From: Batkoa obscura | Lineage: Eukaryota; Entomophthoromycota; Entomophthoromycetes; Entomophthorales; Batkoaceae | Assembly: GCA_030770535.1 (NCBI GenBank) | Contig: JASVEC010000011.1 | Location: forward strand, 558,001 to 622,000 | Direction: 5' to 3' | DNA: 64,000 nt | Shown here: one piece after another, positions 11,279-23,318 of the stretch | Numbering within the stretch: the first letter of the stretch is position 1 | Layout of the letters: every line of letters starts with the position of its first letter | The notes under the pieces: model-generated | Told to the model about the DNA's origin: nothing | Databases searched by the model: none | What the model saw: the letters and a program-made list of their open reading frames with translations, nothing else | Translations under genes and position numbers: made by a program

Positions 11279-12955
11279 TTTTATTCAAAAATTGTTTTGT
11301 GTTTTTATGGTAAGTTTCTTTTAGTGAAATGATCCTTTTTAAGCCAATCATCCTTTGGCTTAATTCGATATTTTAAGGGATTAAAAAGTGATCCTTGAAC
11401 CAATAAGATAACCCAGTGGAAGGATCTGATTCTTAGACTTATGTCATCTTGGTTTCAAATGGAACATATTCTTTCACAAGTAAATTTCATACAAAATGTA
11501 GTAATTATTAAGCAGAAGATACTAATAAAATAAAAGTGGCCAAAATATTTTTGAATATCAATAAAGCTGCTGCAACTCTATTTCAAAATGACTTGCTGAA
11601 ACTTTTAGAGCCCTTTATTCGATTATTTGGTTTTTTTAATGCCTAACCATTAGATTTTAGTAAAATTTTGTTCTCAAATGAACGGCCTGTTAAGTCGCAA
11701 TAGAGTTGCGACAGCTGTAATGATCCGAAAGATTCATTTAAAAATATTCATTTAAAAATATTCATTGTGAAAAATGAAACTTGTATCATAAAGACAATAT
11801 TACATATATATTTTTGAAATTACAACATAAAAAATATATGTAATATAAAATCTTAATTTCATTGTTCTCGTAATGTTTGCTATTTGTATTCATATATATA
11901 TCTTATAGTATATGCTTATATTGGTATAAAAACATAATCCAATTTAAAATCACTTGCATTTTTAAAAATTAGCACAAATACAAAGTGGCAATTTAATGAA
12001 CAAAAAGCCAATTAAAGAAACCTAACTCCTTTTCAGATGTCCTTAGAACACTCAATATTAAAAGTGAGTTGTTTAAGAGAATACGGAAGGCTGCTCCTCT
12101 GTTGGTACCTTTTGTTCCAAGTAAAGCGTAGAAAAAGATAGTTTATTTCACAGTCTTTGGATGGAATTCATAAAGTAGCAAATAGGTTGTAGAACGGAGC
12201 CTATTAAAAGTAATAATACTAGCTAGAATGAAAAATGAAACAAGTTAATCAAATGAATTTTATTGCGGTTTAAGTTACTATACTAGATTTTTATAACAAT
12301 TATATATATTTATAATTATTATTTTAAAGTAATGTAATAAATACCAAAGTTTTTAAGCTTTTTTTGTAATATTACTCATCAAATTTTCTATTTAAACTTA
12401 TTTAAGCATAAACTTAAACAGTGCTTTCTGGTGACTGTAAAAATAAGAGATGGGAATTATTTATTTTCGTACTAGGTTATGAGGGTTAAAATTAGTAGTA
12501 AAATTTATACTTGAAAATATTTCATTTAAGCTCGTTATAGAAAAGGGCTTGATACGTATATAACCCCTATCTTATCTTTAAATTTTATACCTAAAATTTT
12601 TATATTTAAATATTTTTAATAAAACCTCGGTCAGATAAATATTTAACCAAAAGATATGACAAACAAAATGCTTCCATTTAAGGGATGACGTTTCAGATTG
12701 AGCTCATAACTGCTTAATTTTCCCAAATATAGACGAGAAAGGTAAGTTATCAACACAAATAAGCGAATATTAAAATTTATCAGCATGATTAATGCAAGCG
12801 AATCGAGCCAATTAATTGTTGGATTATAGAAAGGAGCAGTTAAGCTAAAATGTAAATCCTTACAATTTTCTTGCCACTCTTTACATCAAGCAAAAAAATA
12901 TATCGCTATTAACAATTTCAACTCATATATACTAAAACTATAATTTAATATCAGG
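11279..12955. other. long divergent intergenic region
   Basis: Spans 1.7 kb between the TPX2-like gene (minus) and the B56 gene (plus). No coding frame is supported. A near-perfect AT inverted repeat (arms about 11799-11818 and 11829-11846) could form a hairpin. A short tandem duplication of TTCATTTAAAAATA lies near 11740-11765. Confidence 0.5.
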
Positions 12956-15511
12956 ATGAAAAGCTTTCGTAATAAGGTAGGCTTGTTTTTTCAGAATAAA
13001 CTTTTTATAGGTTACTAAAAAATATTAACTGCTTTTAGCTTCTAAGGACCAAAAACTCAAACGATAATACTTCAAAAAATACCCCTCCCAACCAAAACTT
13101 TGCTCCAAATGGAGCTTTTCCAAACGATGCCAACAATAATAATCCAAATGTAGTAAACAACTATCCAGTAGAAAATAGAGGTGGAATGGATTTGGACTCT
13201 CATAATATGGTAATCTAGTTATCCAACTTATAATTGTTTGATACTGATATACTATTAAAAAAAGGGAAATAATGAGCATATGAATATTCATGAAATGGGT
13301 CAAAATCCCCATGTTGGTGGTCCCCTTGGTTGGATCAAAAATACTGCCCCTTCCTCTATACCAATTGCAAAATCAAATCGTCGTCATCGTAACTCTCGGT
13401 TGTATGCTAGTGAAAATAGAGAACTTGAAAGACTACCATTAATTAAAAGTAGGATTTTTAAGATCCTATCGTTGTTATAAAAGCTAATTTATTATTTTAG
13501 ACACCATAAATAATGATGAAAAGAATGCGTTATTTCAACAAAAACTTGAGCAATGTTGTGTAATTTTTGATTTCCAAGATCCAGAATCAGATATTCCAGG
13601 GAAAGAAATTAAAAGACAAGCATTATTTGAACTTGTTGAATATATTACCACTTTTAGGAACGTAATCGGCGAAAATATTTATCAACTTGTTTTTAAAATG
13701 GTATTTAAATTAAGAATTACAATCTGTTTGATTAATAATAGTTAGTTTGCTACAAATTTATTTAGATCTCTCCCACCTCAAATTAATCCTTCTGGGGATG
13801 CGTTTGATCCCGAAGAAGATGAACCTGTACTTGAAGCTGCTTGGCCACATTTACAAATTGTTTATGAGTTCTTTTTAAGATTTATAGAATCACCTGATTT
13901 CAATCCAAACATTGGAAGAAAATATGTTGATCAACCATTTATACTTCAAGTATAGTCTTTATGTCAATATTATGCCATCAAGCTAATTTATTTTTTAGTT
14001 ATTGGAGCTTTTTGATACTGAAGATCCCAGAGAAAGAGATTTTCTTAAAACCACATTACATCGAATTTATGGGAAATTCCTTAATCTCAGAGCTTTCATA
14101 CGTCGATCAATTAATAATATATTTTTCCGTTTTATTTATGAAAATGAAAGGCATAATGGTATTGCTGAACTTTTGGAAATTTTGGGAAGGTAATTATAAT
14201 TATACGTAAAATTTCGAATTTGTAAGATATTAACTATTATTTTAGTATTATAAACGGATTTGCCTTACCATTAAAGGAGGAACATAAATCTTTTTTAACT
14301 AAAGTACTTATTCCGCTTCACAAAACAAAATCCCTTGGATTATATCACCCGCAGCTTGCCTATTGTATTGTACAGTTTCTTGAAAAGGATCCATCCCTTA
14401 CTGTTGAAGTAATTTTATTACGACTTCTCATTTATTTTTATTAATCCATTTAGTTATTTCACGGGCTCTTAAAATACTGGCCAAAGGTTAACAGTCCTAA
14501 AGAAGTAATGTTTCTAACTGAGATTGAGGAAGCGTTGGATGTAATTGAGCATGAAGAATTTTGTAGAATTCAAGTACCACTTTTTCAACAAATTGCAAGA
14601 TGTGTGTCTAGTCCTCATTTCCAAGTAAAAATAATTAAATATAAAATGCAATTAACTTATCTTTTTCTAGGTTGCTGAAAGAGCGCTTTTTTATTGGAAT
14701 AACGATTATATTATAAATTTAATGTCTGAAAATGCATCTGTAATATTACCTATCATGTTTGCCTCTCTTTATAAAAACTCAAAAATGCATTGGAATAGGT
14801 AACTTTATTTTGTACCTTTATTTTGGTTTTAAACTGTCTGCTATAGAACAATACACGGGCTTGTTTATAATGCTTTAAAAGTATTTATGGATATGGATCC
14901 AGGACTATTTGATCGATGTGTCAATACATTCAAGCTTAATCGTAAGCTGTAAGTAGTTAAGGTTAATTAAAATAATTAGTTATTAAAATATTATAGTGAA
15001 GCCAAACAACAAGAGCGTAGAGATCAATTTTGGTCTTTGATCGAAAGAAAAGCAAAGGAAAATTCAGAGAAACTACACCTCTCATCTTCTATTTCACTCC
15101 CACTTGCTACTCCAGCTGCACCAGGTAAATTAATTATTTAATTATGCTACAATCTTATAAACCATAATTAGCATCGAATGTTAACTCTTCTACTGAAGTT
15201 GATAATGATCCAGCTTTAGAAGATGATGATCGAGAACAATTGGATGTTTTGGAAAAAGAACTTGTAAATTTAATTTATATTAAATAAAATAAACTTATTG
15301 TATTTTTCAGGAATCTGGAGAGCCAAGACCAGCTTATAATATGTTCCGTCGTAAATCTGTATTACCTTTTGATCAGGAAGTGCTTACTGAACTTTATCAA
15401 CATAAGTCCTTGGCAGAAGTCATTCCGAGTCATAACGATGATATGGATAGTGAAGATTCAGGATCTATTAAATCTGAGGATTGTGGGATAGATCAAGAAG
15501 AGGAGCTTTAA
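12956..15511 (+). CDS. RTS1-like: PP2A regulatory subunit B56 (B-prime) family
   Basis: Thirteen exons: 12956-12976, 13039-13209, 13277-13448, 13501-13700, 13746-13949, 13999-14189, 14246-14408, 14454-14624, 14671-14798, 14847-14948, 14997-15124, 15172-15263, 15311-15511. They join in frame to 647 residues. The core is unmistakably B56: '[20 protein letters not shown]', '[20 protein letters not shown]', 'LFRSLPP', '[20 protein letters not shown]', '[19 protein letters not shown]', '[20 protein letters not shown]', '[20 protein letters not shown]'. These are the HEAT-like repeats that dock the phosphatase A/C dimer and LxxIxE substrates. About 120 N-terminal residues are Asn/Pro-rich, and the C-terminal tail is acidic, as in fungal Rts1/Par1. 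Two exons encode only 7 and about 30 residues. Such subunits direct PP2A in stress responses and in mitosis or septation. Confidence 0.95.
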
Positions 15512-15870
15512 AGATAAACATTGACCTTTTGATCCCAAACTTTTTAAGAGCCAATTTAACTTTAAAATTAATTTAGTTATATACAACTGTATATATAAAA
15601 TGAAGCTATTTTTATTTTTTGATATAAATAAGCTAGCTGGCTACCTTGTTTTCTTTTTTAAAGATTTCTATTTTGTACCTTTTTTTTTAGTTTGCTATTT
15701 TCAAATAAAATTATTGAGGTGGTGGATTTAATAATTTTTTTTACAAGGATATTGCATTTAAAGTAATATTATAGTTTTATAAGAAAAAGCAATAAAATTT
15801 ATTAAGCTTTGGTTAAAAGTATCTAAATAAAAAATTTGAGTTTTAAGCTTCTTCCAAAACCCATAAAAAA
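15512..15870. other. 3' flank of B56 gene
   Basis: AT-rich non-coding sequence with T-runs between the B56 stop codon and the tRNA-Glu gene. Nothing else is visible. Confidence 0.5.
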
Positions 15871-15942
15871 CTCCCCATCAGGGAATCGAACCCTGGCCAT
15901 CACGGTGAGAGCGTGAGATCCTAACCACTGGACCAATGAGGA
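15871..15942 (-). tRNA. tRNA-Glu (anticodon CTC)
   Basis: On the minus strand the sequence starts TCCTCATTGGTCCAGTGG and forms a 72-nt cloverleaf. The acceptor TCCTCAT pairs with ATGGGGA (one T-G pair) with discriminator G. The anticodon stem TCACG/CGTGA encloses the loop CTCTCAC, so the anticodon is CTC (glutamate). The T arm carries GGTTCGATTCC, a perfect B box. There is no intron. Confidence 0.95.
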
Positions 15943-16053
15943 ATGGTCCTACAAAGAGGATATTTTTGATCTAAAAACATTTTATTTATATCTTTTTTTT
16001 GACTAGGATTAGTTTACAATAGTAATCAAAGGTTGATAATGATCATAATAATT

Positions 16054-16152
16054 TGAAGATGTATTTTTATGTTTAAGAATTTTACTAACAATTGTTCTAC
16101 TCAAATAATGCTTAAAAATGGAAAAGTAATGAAACCAAAAAAAACATCCCCA
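16054..16152 (+). mobile_element. MITE copy 1 (degenerate), about 100 bp
   Basis: Aligns over its whole length with two other copies in this window (35993-36090 and 50263-50363). The shared core reads TTTTACTAACAAT...ACTCAAATA...AAAAATGGAAAA...AAACCAAAAAAAACATCCCC. The left terminal repeat has drifted (TGAAGATGTATTTTT instead of TGGGGATGTATTTTT) and the right end ACATCCCCA is intact. It carries no gene. An 83-codon open frame (16069-16320) starts inside it and runs out on the right, and I do not think it is a gene. Confidence 0.7.
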
Positions 16153-16886
16153 TTTGATCCAGAAAAATTTATAATATTGAATATACCAATAAAAGGAGGA
16201 GCATTGATTAAATTTTTGGTCTTTATATCATATTTATATTTTGTAGTTGGGGCTATATTGGTATTTATTTTATACTTCCATAATACTTGTAACTCATTAT
16301 ATTTTGATATATCATATTAATCGAATAAAGTTTAATTATGTTATGGAACAAATTATTTGTTCTTGAATTAGGACATTATCCAATCTTTTAATTAAGTGTT
16401 GTTTTCAAATTGGTTTATTACTAAGGTTCTTTCATTTGTCCGATAGGGTTCAATGTTTTTTTTACACAGATATTTTATATATATTAACAGTGATTGTATA
16501 GCGAATGAGAATATTTATCAATATAGTTATTTATATAAAAGTGTTAACTTTGTAAGTTTTATGTTCTTTTCGATTCGTCTTTTATTTCATTTTTTGATTA
16601 AAGTTAATGAAACAAAATTTATTATCAATAAGAATAAGTGGAAGGAAGGATTTGCGTATTGCTAAAAAAGGAAAGCTTCTTTTTTAATAATTACTAATGA
16701 AATTTAAGGGAGAAAGTAGTATTGAGCTAATATAAAAAAAAGACTAATAAGTTTAATTCAAGTAGTACAAAAACCCAAAACTAGTCAAATTAAAATAAAA
16801 CTTGATAAAAGCATCAAAAGATAGAACAATGAATAGAAATTTTTACTCCTTTTTGTTTTATCTTCTTAAATTTCTTAAACTAAAAT
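16153..16886. other. intergenic, no supported gene
   Basis: AT-rich. Two short open frames (16069-16320 and 16453-16665) are Phe/Tyr/Ile-rich with no recognisable domain. The right end is the promoter side of the MFS gene. Confidence 0.4.
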
Positions 16887-18462
16887 ATGACGGCCAATAT
16901 TGAGTTTAAACAAAATCCTTTACCCTACCCTCAATTCTTTATTTTGATGTGTGTTAGGTTTATTGAACCTGTTGGTTTCACCATCTTATTTCCTTTCGTT
17001 TATTTTGTAAGTCAATTAATTATGTAATCACTTCATTTACTAATGGATAAAATATAGATGGTCAAAGATTTCAATTTAACTGAAGATGAAAATATGATTG
17101 GGTTTTATGCAGGTTTTATATCGTCTTCGTTTGCAGTTGCTGAGTTTTTTTCAGGTAAGTTTTACGATTTTGTAATTAACAAGTTTATATTAATTTTTAT
17201 AGGAGTACCATGGGGTATCTTAAGTGACAGAATCGGTAGAAAACCAGTAATTATGATGGGATTAGTTGGTACTTGTATTACCATGTTAATGTTTGGTATG
17301 TCTAAAAATATATATTGGGCTATATTATCAAGGTTTGCGTGTGGTATTTTAAATGGTAATATTGGTGTATTAAAGTCTATGATTGGCGAAATGTCAGATA
17401 GAACAAATAGAGGTAATTTATCATTGTTAAAGATATTAAAAACTAATTCTTATTTTTGTTTAATTAATAGCTGAAGCTTTTGGTTACGCTTCTTTAATGT
17501 TTGGAATAGGTTCCATCTTTGGACCTATAATAGGAGGTTTTTTATCGAATCCAGTAAAAAATTACCCAAACTTATTTGGTGGTAATGAATTTTTAACTTA
17601 TTACCCTTATTTCTTACCTTGTGCGTTTGCATCTGTATTATGTTTTTTCGGTGTTATTTTTGTTCATATTTATTTAGAAGAAACTTTGATTTCTTTAAAG
17701 ACAAAGTTAAAAAATGATAAAGTCGATAATGAAAATGAAGCTCCTTTATTAAATGGGAATAATAGCAATAGCAATTATAACTCTATTGATGAAGATTTAG
17801 AATCAAACGGAATTAAAGAAGATCAAAACATTTCCATTACAACTTGGTATGTGATATTAGCTAATATTGGATTATCCTTAATGACTGTTATACTGGAAGA
17901 ATTGTTCCCATTTTGGGCAGCAACTAAGATTATGAAGGGAGGATTATCCTTCAGCACTTATCAAATTGGAATTGTATTGTCCTTTGCAGGTGTCGTGTTG
18001 ATGGTATTCCAATTGCTTATATTTCCTAGCTTACAACGTAGAGTTGGCACTTTAAAGTTGTTTCAATTGACTTATATAGTTTATGGTCCAATTTTATTAT
18101 TGTTGCCATTTGTCAATTATTTTGCTTCCAATGGATACACTCATATGTTATGGATTGCTTTATTTGTTATCTTCGGTATACGCTCTTGCTGTGGCTGTAT
18201 TGCATTTACAGCATATAATATCTTATTACCAGAATCTTGTCCAAACAAAAATATTTTGGGCAAGGTAAACGGTATTTCTCAAGCTTTAGGCTCCTTGATG
18301 AGAGGTGTTGGCCCTTCTATCTGTGGTATCTTTTATTCTTGGTCTTTATCTAACCCCACCTTCCCATTCGATTATCACTTTACTTTTATTATCTGTTTTG
18401 GTTTATGCGTTGCCAATTATTTCATTGTTAAACTTATCTCCCCAGATGGTATTATTCATTAA
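16887..18462 (+). CDS. Major facilitator superfamily transporter (ZIFL/YCR023C type)
   Basis: Four exons (16887-17006, 17058-17154, 17203-17412, 17471-18462) give 472 residues. The 48-nt second intron happens to stay open, so part of it can be mistaken for coding. The MFS loop 2-3 signature is 'GVPWGILSDRIGRKPVIMMG'. 'LSRFACGILNGNIGVLKSMI' followed by 'GEMSDRTNRAEAFGY' is the helix 4-5 motif of zinc-induced-facilitator-like and tetracycline-resistance-like carriers. Twelve membrane spans are plausible, with an acidic Asn-rich central loop after span 6 (around residues 215-255). Relatives export drugs, metals or organic ions in exchange for protons across the plasma or vacuolar membrane. The substrate is not deducible. 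Confidence 0.88.
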
Positions 18463-18480
18463 TAAAAATTATATATTATA

Positions 18481-19452
18481 TTAACTATCTTTATTAAATT
18501 CAACTAATTTAACTTGTTCTTTAACTTTTCTTAAGGTAATAGAGATACGTAATTGTCTCTCTAGCGAAATACTACCATCAAGATGATCTACTAGACATTC
18601 CTTAATTCCATGACACCACTTATACCTTGCTTCTTTAGTTAATAGATAAACATCACCCTTATTTAAACATAGATTAAAGCCTTCCTTCCATTCCTTAGCA
18701 TAAGAAGTACCAGTTTGAATCTGTTTTTTATCAGCTTTAAAAAAAGAAAATAGAACGGAAGAGATCAAAGAGAGTCCTAATATACCATCTTCAAAATTTA
18801 ATAAATCAAAGTGAGGTTTAATACCTTGTCCAGGTAAATATAAATTATAAATCGCTTGATTAAACATTGGTTGGCGTTCTTTTATTGATTCTGAAAACTC
18901 TTTTTGTACAAGTTTGGATTGGATGATAGTCATTAATTTTTTATTAAGTTCTCCAAACTGCATATTTTGATTGCTTTTAAGTTCGGTTGTATCTAAACCA
19001 TCTGCATTGGTAATATCGAAATTAAATAGATCCTCCTTCAACCCCGGAAATATGTTTTGTTGTAATATATCTTTAATGATTTCTTCTTGTTCTTCATTAC
19101 TTATTAAATTCCTATAAATATGTAAGCCTGGGATATGGTTTTCAATGATTTTATCTTAAATATTTAATTTAAGTTTATAATTAAAAAGTATAAAATTACC
19201 TTCTTTTAGAATCTCTAATTCCACTTCTCCACTGTTGTTTTCTTGTGAGGAGCCTGTCTGTGTAAATTCAACTTCGAGATCACTTTCTTCATTATCATTT
19301 GATTTATTCCTTATAATATTACTAGCCTTTTTACATCGGTTAAACAATTGTTCAAAGATATCGCCTGTATCCTTTGGTTTTGAGTTATCGATTTCAATGT
19401 CATCTTGTACTACGTCTTCTATTTCATTATCTCTTTTATCCTTCTGATTCAT
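18481..19452 (-). CDS. AlkB-like 2-oxoglutarate/Fe(II) dioxygenase
   Basis: Two exons on the minus strand (19200-19452, 18481-19154) give 308 residues. The first about 85 residues are acidic and probably disordered. The C-terminal part is an AlkB fold: 'NLYLPGQGIKPHFDLLNFED' contains the HxD iron ligands (His and Asp of PHFD). 'GILGLSLISSVLFSFFK' fits the following strand, 'YKWCHGI' gives the distal His, and 'RQLRISITLRKV' gives the 2-oxoglutarate-binding Arg pair (R-x5-R). The NxYxPGxGIxPHxD form is that of eukaryotic ALKBH proteins, nearest by eye to ALKBH4/8-type enzymes, which demethylate protein, RNA or tRNA-linked substrates. The substrate is unknown. The stop codon is only 18 bp from the MFS stop, so the two genes are tightly convergent. 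Confidence 0.85.
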
Positions 19453-19863
19453 CTTTGATGTATATTAAATAATTAGAAAATATAAAAATGCAAATTTATC
19501 AATAAAACAGCATAATTTTTTTCTGAACTTCATTTTTTTGAGACTCAAGTTTCGAGATAGTTTATGTTTAAATAGTTTCTCACATTTTTCATAGAATAAT
19601 TTATGGTTTAGAAATTTTTTATTTTTTATTTTAAACATAAAAATATTCCAAAAAGGAATACTATCATGTAGAAAAAAGGAGAATTTATCATAAATAGGCT
19701 ATAGTTTTTATATAAAGTACATTAAATGCGTACAAGATAAAAACATTTGTAAAACTATAGATAAAACTTTATATTTGATAAAATTTAAATCTACAAAATT
19801 GATATGTGAATATATGACAAAGGTAGCAACTTTTTAACTATATTACAGGTCATTCAAATCCAA
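19453..19863. other. intergenic, no gene seen
   Basis: Upstream side of the AlkB-like gene and downstream side of the glycosyltransferase pseudogene. AT-rich, with no coding frame. Confidence 0.5.
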
Positions 19864-21693
19864 TTATATATAAAACTGCTCAGTGATGATAAAAATAAGA
19901 TAATAGTTTAATACATTTTGTTCCATTTTAGGCTTACATGAGGTTTCAATATAGTACTTGAATAAAAATTCAAAAAGATGGTATGAGATATAAATTGGAA
20001 ATATAACACTTGTTAATAAGAACAAAATAGCTGCACCATAAATGTCAATACCTTTAACTGAAATAAAAGGCACCTTTTGTGATACTGGAATAAGACGTTT
20101 TATCTCACAAGGTGGTATATTAGAATTAGGATCGTAAGGCTCATATTTTCTACACAGCTTAAGGGTATAGGCGTGTTGCTCAAATAAATCAGCTGCATAG
20201 TTAGTTCTCTTTGAGTTATAATGAGCAATAGTTTTCATTCTGAATAAATTTGACTTGAAGTTATCATCTTTATCTTCAATAATAGCTTTAAATTGTTCCT
20301 TTAGAGATTTGGATGTAAAAGTGACTTTATTAACATAAAGACCAGTTCCAATTTCTTCTATTTTGCGTGCATTTCTTCGTCGATCTGCAGTTAATGCTAA
20401 GCACAATACTGGAGTGCTTGAATAAATGACTTCAAATGTTGATTCTAACCCTCCATGAGATATAAATAACTTAGTGTTCTTATGATCCAAAACAGATACC
20501 TGTGGTGCCCAGGGTAATAATTTAATATCCTTATTTTTTCCTATAAGTAGTTCTTGCACTTCCATTTTCCTGCCTTCACCATTGTTTACTTCAATCGGGA
20601 AATCGTCTTGTTTGGTTTTACTTAACCCCCATACTAAACCGTTGATGATCCCTTCTTTAATCGCTAACAATGATGCTTCTAATATTTTTTTAGTTATAAC
20701 ATCATTCAATATTGATTGTGAACCAAAAGCAACAAATAAAGTGCTTTTGTGGGTATTTAAAAATTCTTCTAATTCAGGGGCCAATGTATCTCTATTTTTA
20801 GATACAATTGGGTCAGCATGGATCAAGTCTGGCATTAAGCTGGTTGCAGGCTCAAACCCAACAAAGCTATTAGCGATTCTTAACCCATAGTTTGACCCAG
20901 GATTCAATCCCTTAATTAGAGGAATTTGAAATTTCTGTCTTAACTGATTAATTAGTTAATAAATACTAGAAAAATGATATATGTAAGTAGCTGGCTTAAT
21001 AACTTCAGAATTAAAACGTTCAATAAAAGACATGTCCTTGGTATAAATTGGACCATAACCAGAATTCATTTTAATTAATGGCTCGAGAGTTAGGCCAAAA
21101 CCATCCGTTGTTTGATAGCCAACAATTAAAGGTATTTTTAAGTGCTTTGCTAAATCAATAGAAGATTGGGCAAAAAAGCTACAAACTAAAAGGTCGAGTT
21201 TTGATTTAATAAAATACTTTTTAAGTGGTAAAAAAGTATCCTGATAGGATTTAGTAAAAAAAGCACTTAAAAGTTGTGCCATAAATTTCATATTCATCTT
21301 AGTTCTAGATTGAGATATCATTTGTTTCATTTTATTGTACATTATTTTCTCTATTTCAACACCCACCTCGATATGACAGTATGATTTTTTATCTTTATAG
21401 CCTTAAGCAAATCGGATGTTTTCTTGTAACGTTGTATATGTTATTTCGTGACTTCTTTTTGCTAATTCATCACCAATTTCTAAAAGCAATCTAATATGGC
21501 TTCTACCTGCAAGTGATGAGTGTAATATAATACTCAGTTTACTATCGGGCAATCCTTATTTTTCAATAGAAGCATTACATAGCTTAAATAGGATGAAGCT
21601 TAAAATTAGAGTAAAAAGGTTTATTATAGTTAATTTTGGCTTAATCGTTTCGTTGTTTAAATAGTCTTTTTTTACTTTAACAGTACGGTTCAT
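19864..21693 (-). pseudogene. UDP-glycosyltransferase pseudogene with three in-frame stops
   Basis: A single frame on the minus strand from the ATG at 21691-21693 to the TAA at 19864-19866 (610 codons) reads as a full membrane-anchored UDP-glycosyltransferase. It starts with a hydrophobic signal near residues 22-38 and then 'AGRSHIRLLLEIGDELAKRS', the GT1 N-terminal donor-side motif. Further on are 'LPWAPQVSVLDHKNTKLFIS' and 'HGGLESTFEVIYSSTPVLCL', the UGT signature. It ends in a C-terminal transmembrane helix ('AAILFLLTSVIFPIYISYHL'). Three in-frame TAA codons interrupt it (21556-21558, 21403-21405, 20956-20958). No frameshift is present, and sequence on both sides of each stop still fits the family. 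None is removed by an obvious intron. Each TAA could be a former CAA. I call it a young pseudogene. The nearest gene upstream is the divergently oriented ABC transporter. Confidence 0.8.
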
Positions 21694-23318
21694 ACATACT
21701 TACTATTTCTATCATCTTTATGATAAAATGATTTGAGGTCAGATGTAAAATTGAGTTAACTTTAAGCCAAACTCATCTCAAAGTCTAATACAAATTATTT
21801 GCTTAGGTTGATCCATGAACATCTAAAATACTTACAACTTGATCTTAAAATGCTACACTGCTGTTCCAATAAGTCACAACGTAGAAAAGTTGAACCTAGG
21901 GTTTAATTAGTTTATGATTAAAAGCTAACGTCAAATAATTTTATGAAATTAGTTGTTATAGTGTCATCGATTATTAGTTTTGAAATTTAAAATATTTACT
22001 AGAAATTAGCTTTTAAACCTTATTAATTTAGTGTTCTTTTAAAGATTCTTAATGTGATATTTATAAAAAATCCAAATACTTTTAGAATATAATTTAAATA
22101 TTGAGTTTTGAAAATAGTCAACGCATCCAAATATTTAATTTTGGATTTATAATAGGCCCCTTACAACCGTTAAAGTAAATGTGTAATATTTCTCCAAATT
22201 TAATTTAAGCGCAAATATATATGCATTTGTGTTTTGCATCTCCCGAATTCATTCATAGCGATTTTATTTTTTTTATTTTTACATAATATAAAATGAAAAT
22301 GCTCATTCACGTTTAAATTAACCTTGGAGAATACACACACATTTAAACTAATATTTAAAACAATATGAGTATATTTGAATATTTGAACTAAATACACACC
22401 TTTAAAATAAAATAAAATTAAATCAGAATCTTCTTAAATAATATCACTATTCTTGGGCTTTTATACCAAAGTTACGATGTAATAAACTCAAAAAAACAAT
22501 TATTCTTCTCGTATCAACATTTGTATACACTATCAATGAGTTGATAATTTAAAGTTAAAAGCTTAAAAACTATAAGTTGTAGTCTTAAATAGCGTAGTAA
22601 GTATAAAAGAAACTTAAGTCTAACTTTAAATTTAGCAATAAGCATAAACTTAAAAAGCCGAAGCGGTGTAAAAATCTTCATTAAACTCATAGTTTTAAGC
22701 CGACTATTTATGAAAAGCTTTATCATTTTTGGTTAGATAATCGGTAAAGGCGTTTCTAAAGTAATATCATTTTTAAGTAAGTCAGATCGGTAAAAACATG
22801 AGGTTGCAACACCTAAATCTTTTTCCACCAAAAATATGTTGCTTTTACACGCCAAAAACATTCTCTGTTGTAACCAATAGCCTATTTATTCCTTTTGCCC
22901 AAAGAAAAGAAACCATTTTGAAAACACCCCTATAGTCATAATTGGATAATTTACGTCGGCTTTAATATATTACATAGCTAATTAATACCAAAGAGGTTAA
23001 GGGCTTTATTATCTATCAATTTGCGCAGAACAATTAGCCAGGGAAAAAAGGAAATGTCTGGAACAACTTTTGATTGGTCGGGACAACCTAAAATGGAAAA
23101 CTGGGAAGATTAGGTAATAGGCATTCTCTAAATTTGGTCTTCGGATAATGCCTTTCGGCGTCTAAAGTATTTTTCGCAGCGATTTGGTTTTAGAAAATAT
23201 TCTTTTTAAACAAAGGAATCAGATTAAGTAAATCAACTACAGATTTGGAGATCGAGATGACTATATAAATAGGATTGCAATAAATTCATTTGAAATTATT
23301 AAAATTTAATTAATAAAC
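21694..23318. other. divergent intergenic region before the ABC transporter
   Basis: Spans 1.6 kb between the glycosyltransferase pseudogene (minus) and the ABC transporter (plus). Short frames here (for example 22200-22397 and 22514-22726) are low-complexity and unsupported. A core promoter motif for the ABC gene lies at 23262-23272. Confidence 0.5.
23262..23272 (+). promoter_or_regulatory. TATA box of the ABC transporter gene
   Basis: TATATAAATAG lies 57 bp upstream of the ABC transporter ATG. The same string stands at a similar distance from the starts of the aspartyl protease and second DNRLRE genes, which supports a core-promoter role. Confidence 0.6.

Noticed and set aside
16069-16320. 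83-codon open frame
   Set aside because: It starts inside MITE copy 1 and its product has no recognisable domain, so it is a chance frame.
16453-16665. 70-codon frame rich in Phe, Tyr and Ile
   Set aside because: Composition matches random AT-rich DNA, with no conserved motif or splice support.
19864-21693. Reassigned TAA codon (TAA read as Gln) as an explanation for the stops
   Set aside because: Nearly all intact genes in the window end in TAA and contain none internally, so the standard code applies.
22514-22726. 70-codon minus-strand frame
   Set aside because: Low-complexity Leu/Lys/Phe product; typical of AT-rich intergenic DNA.
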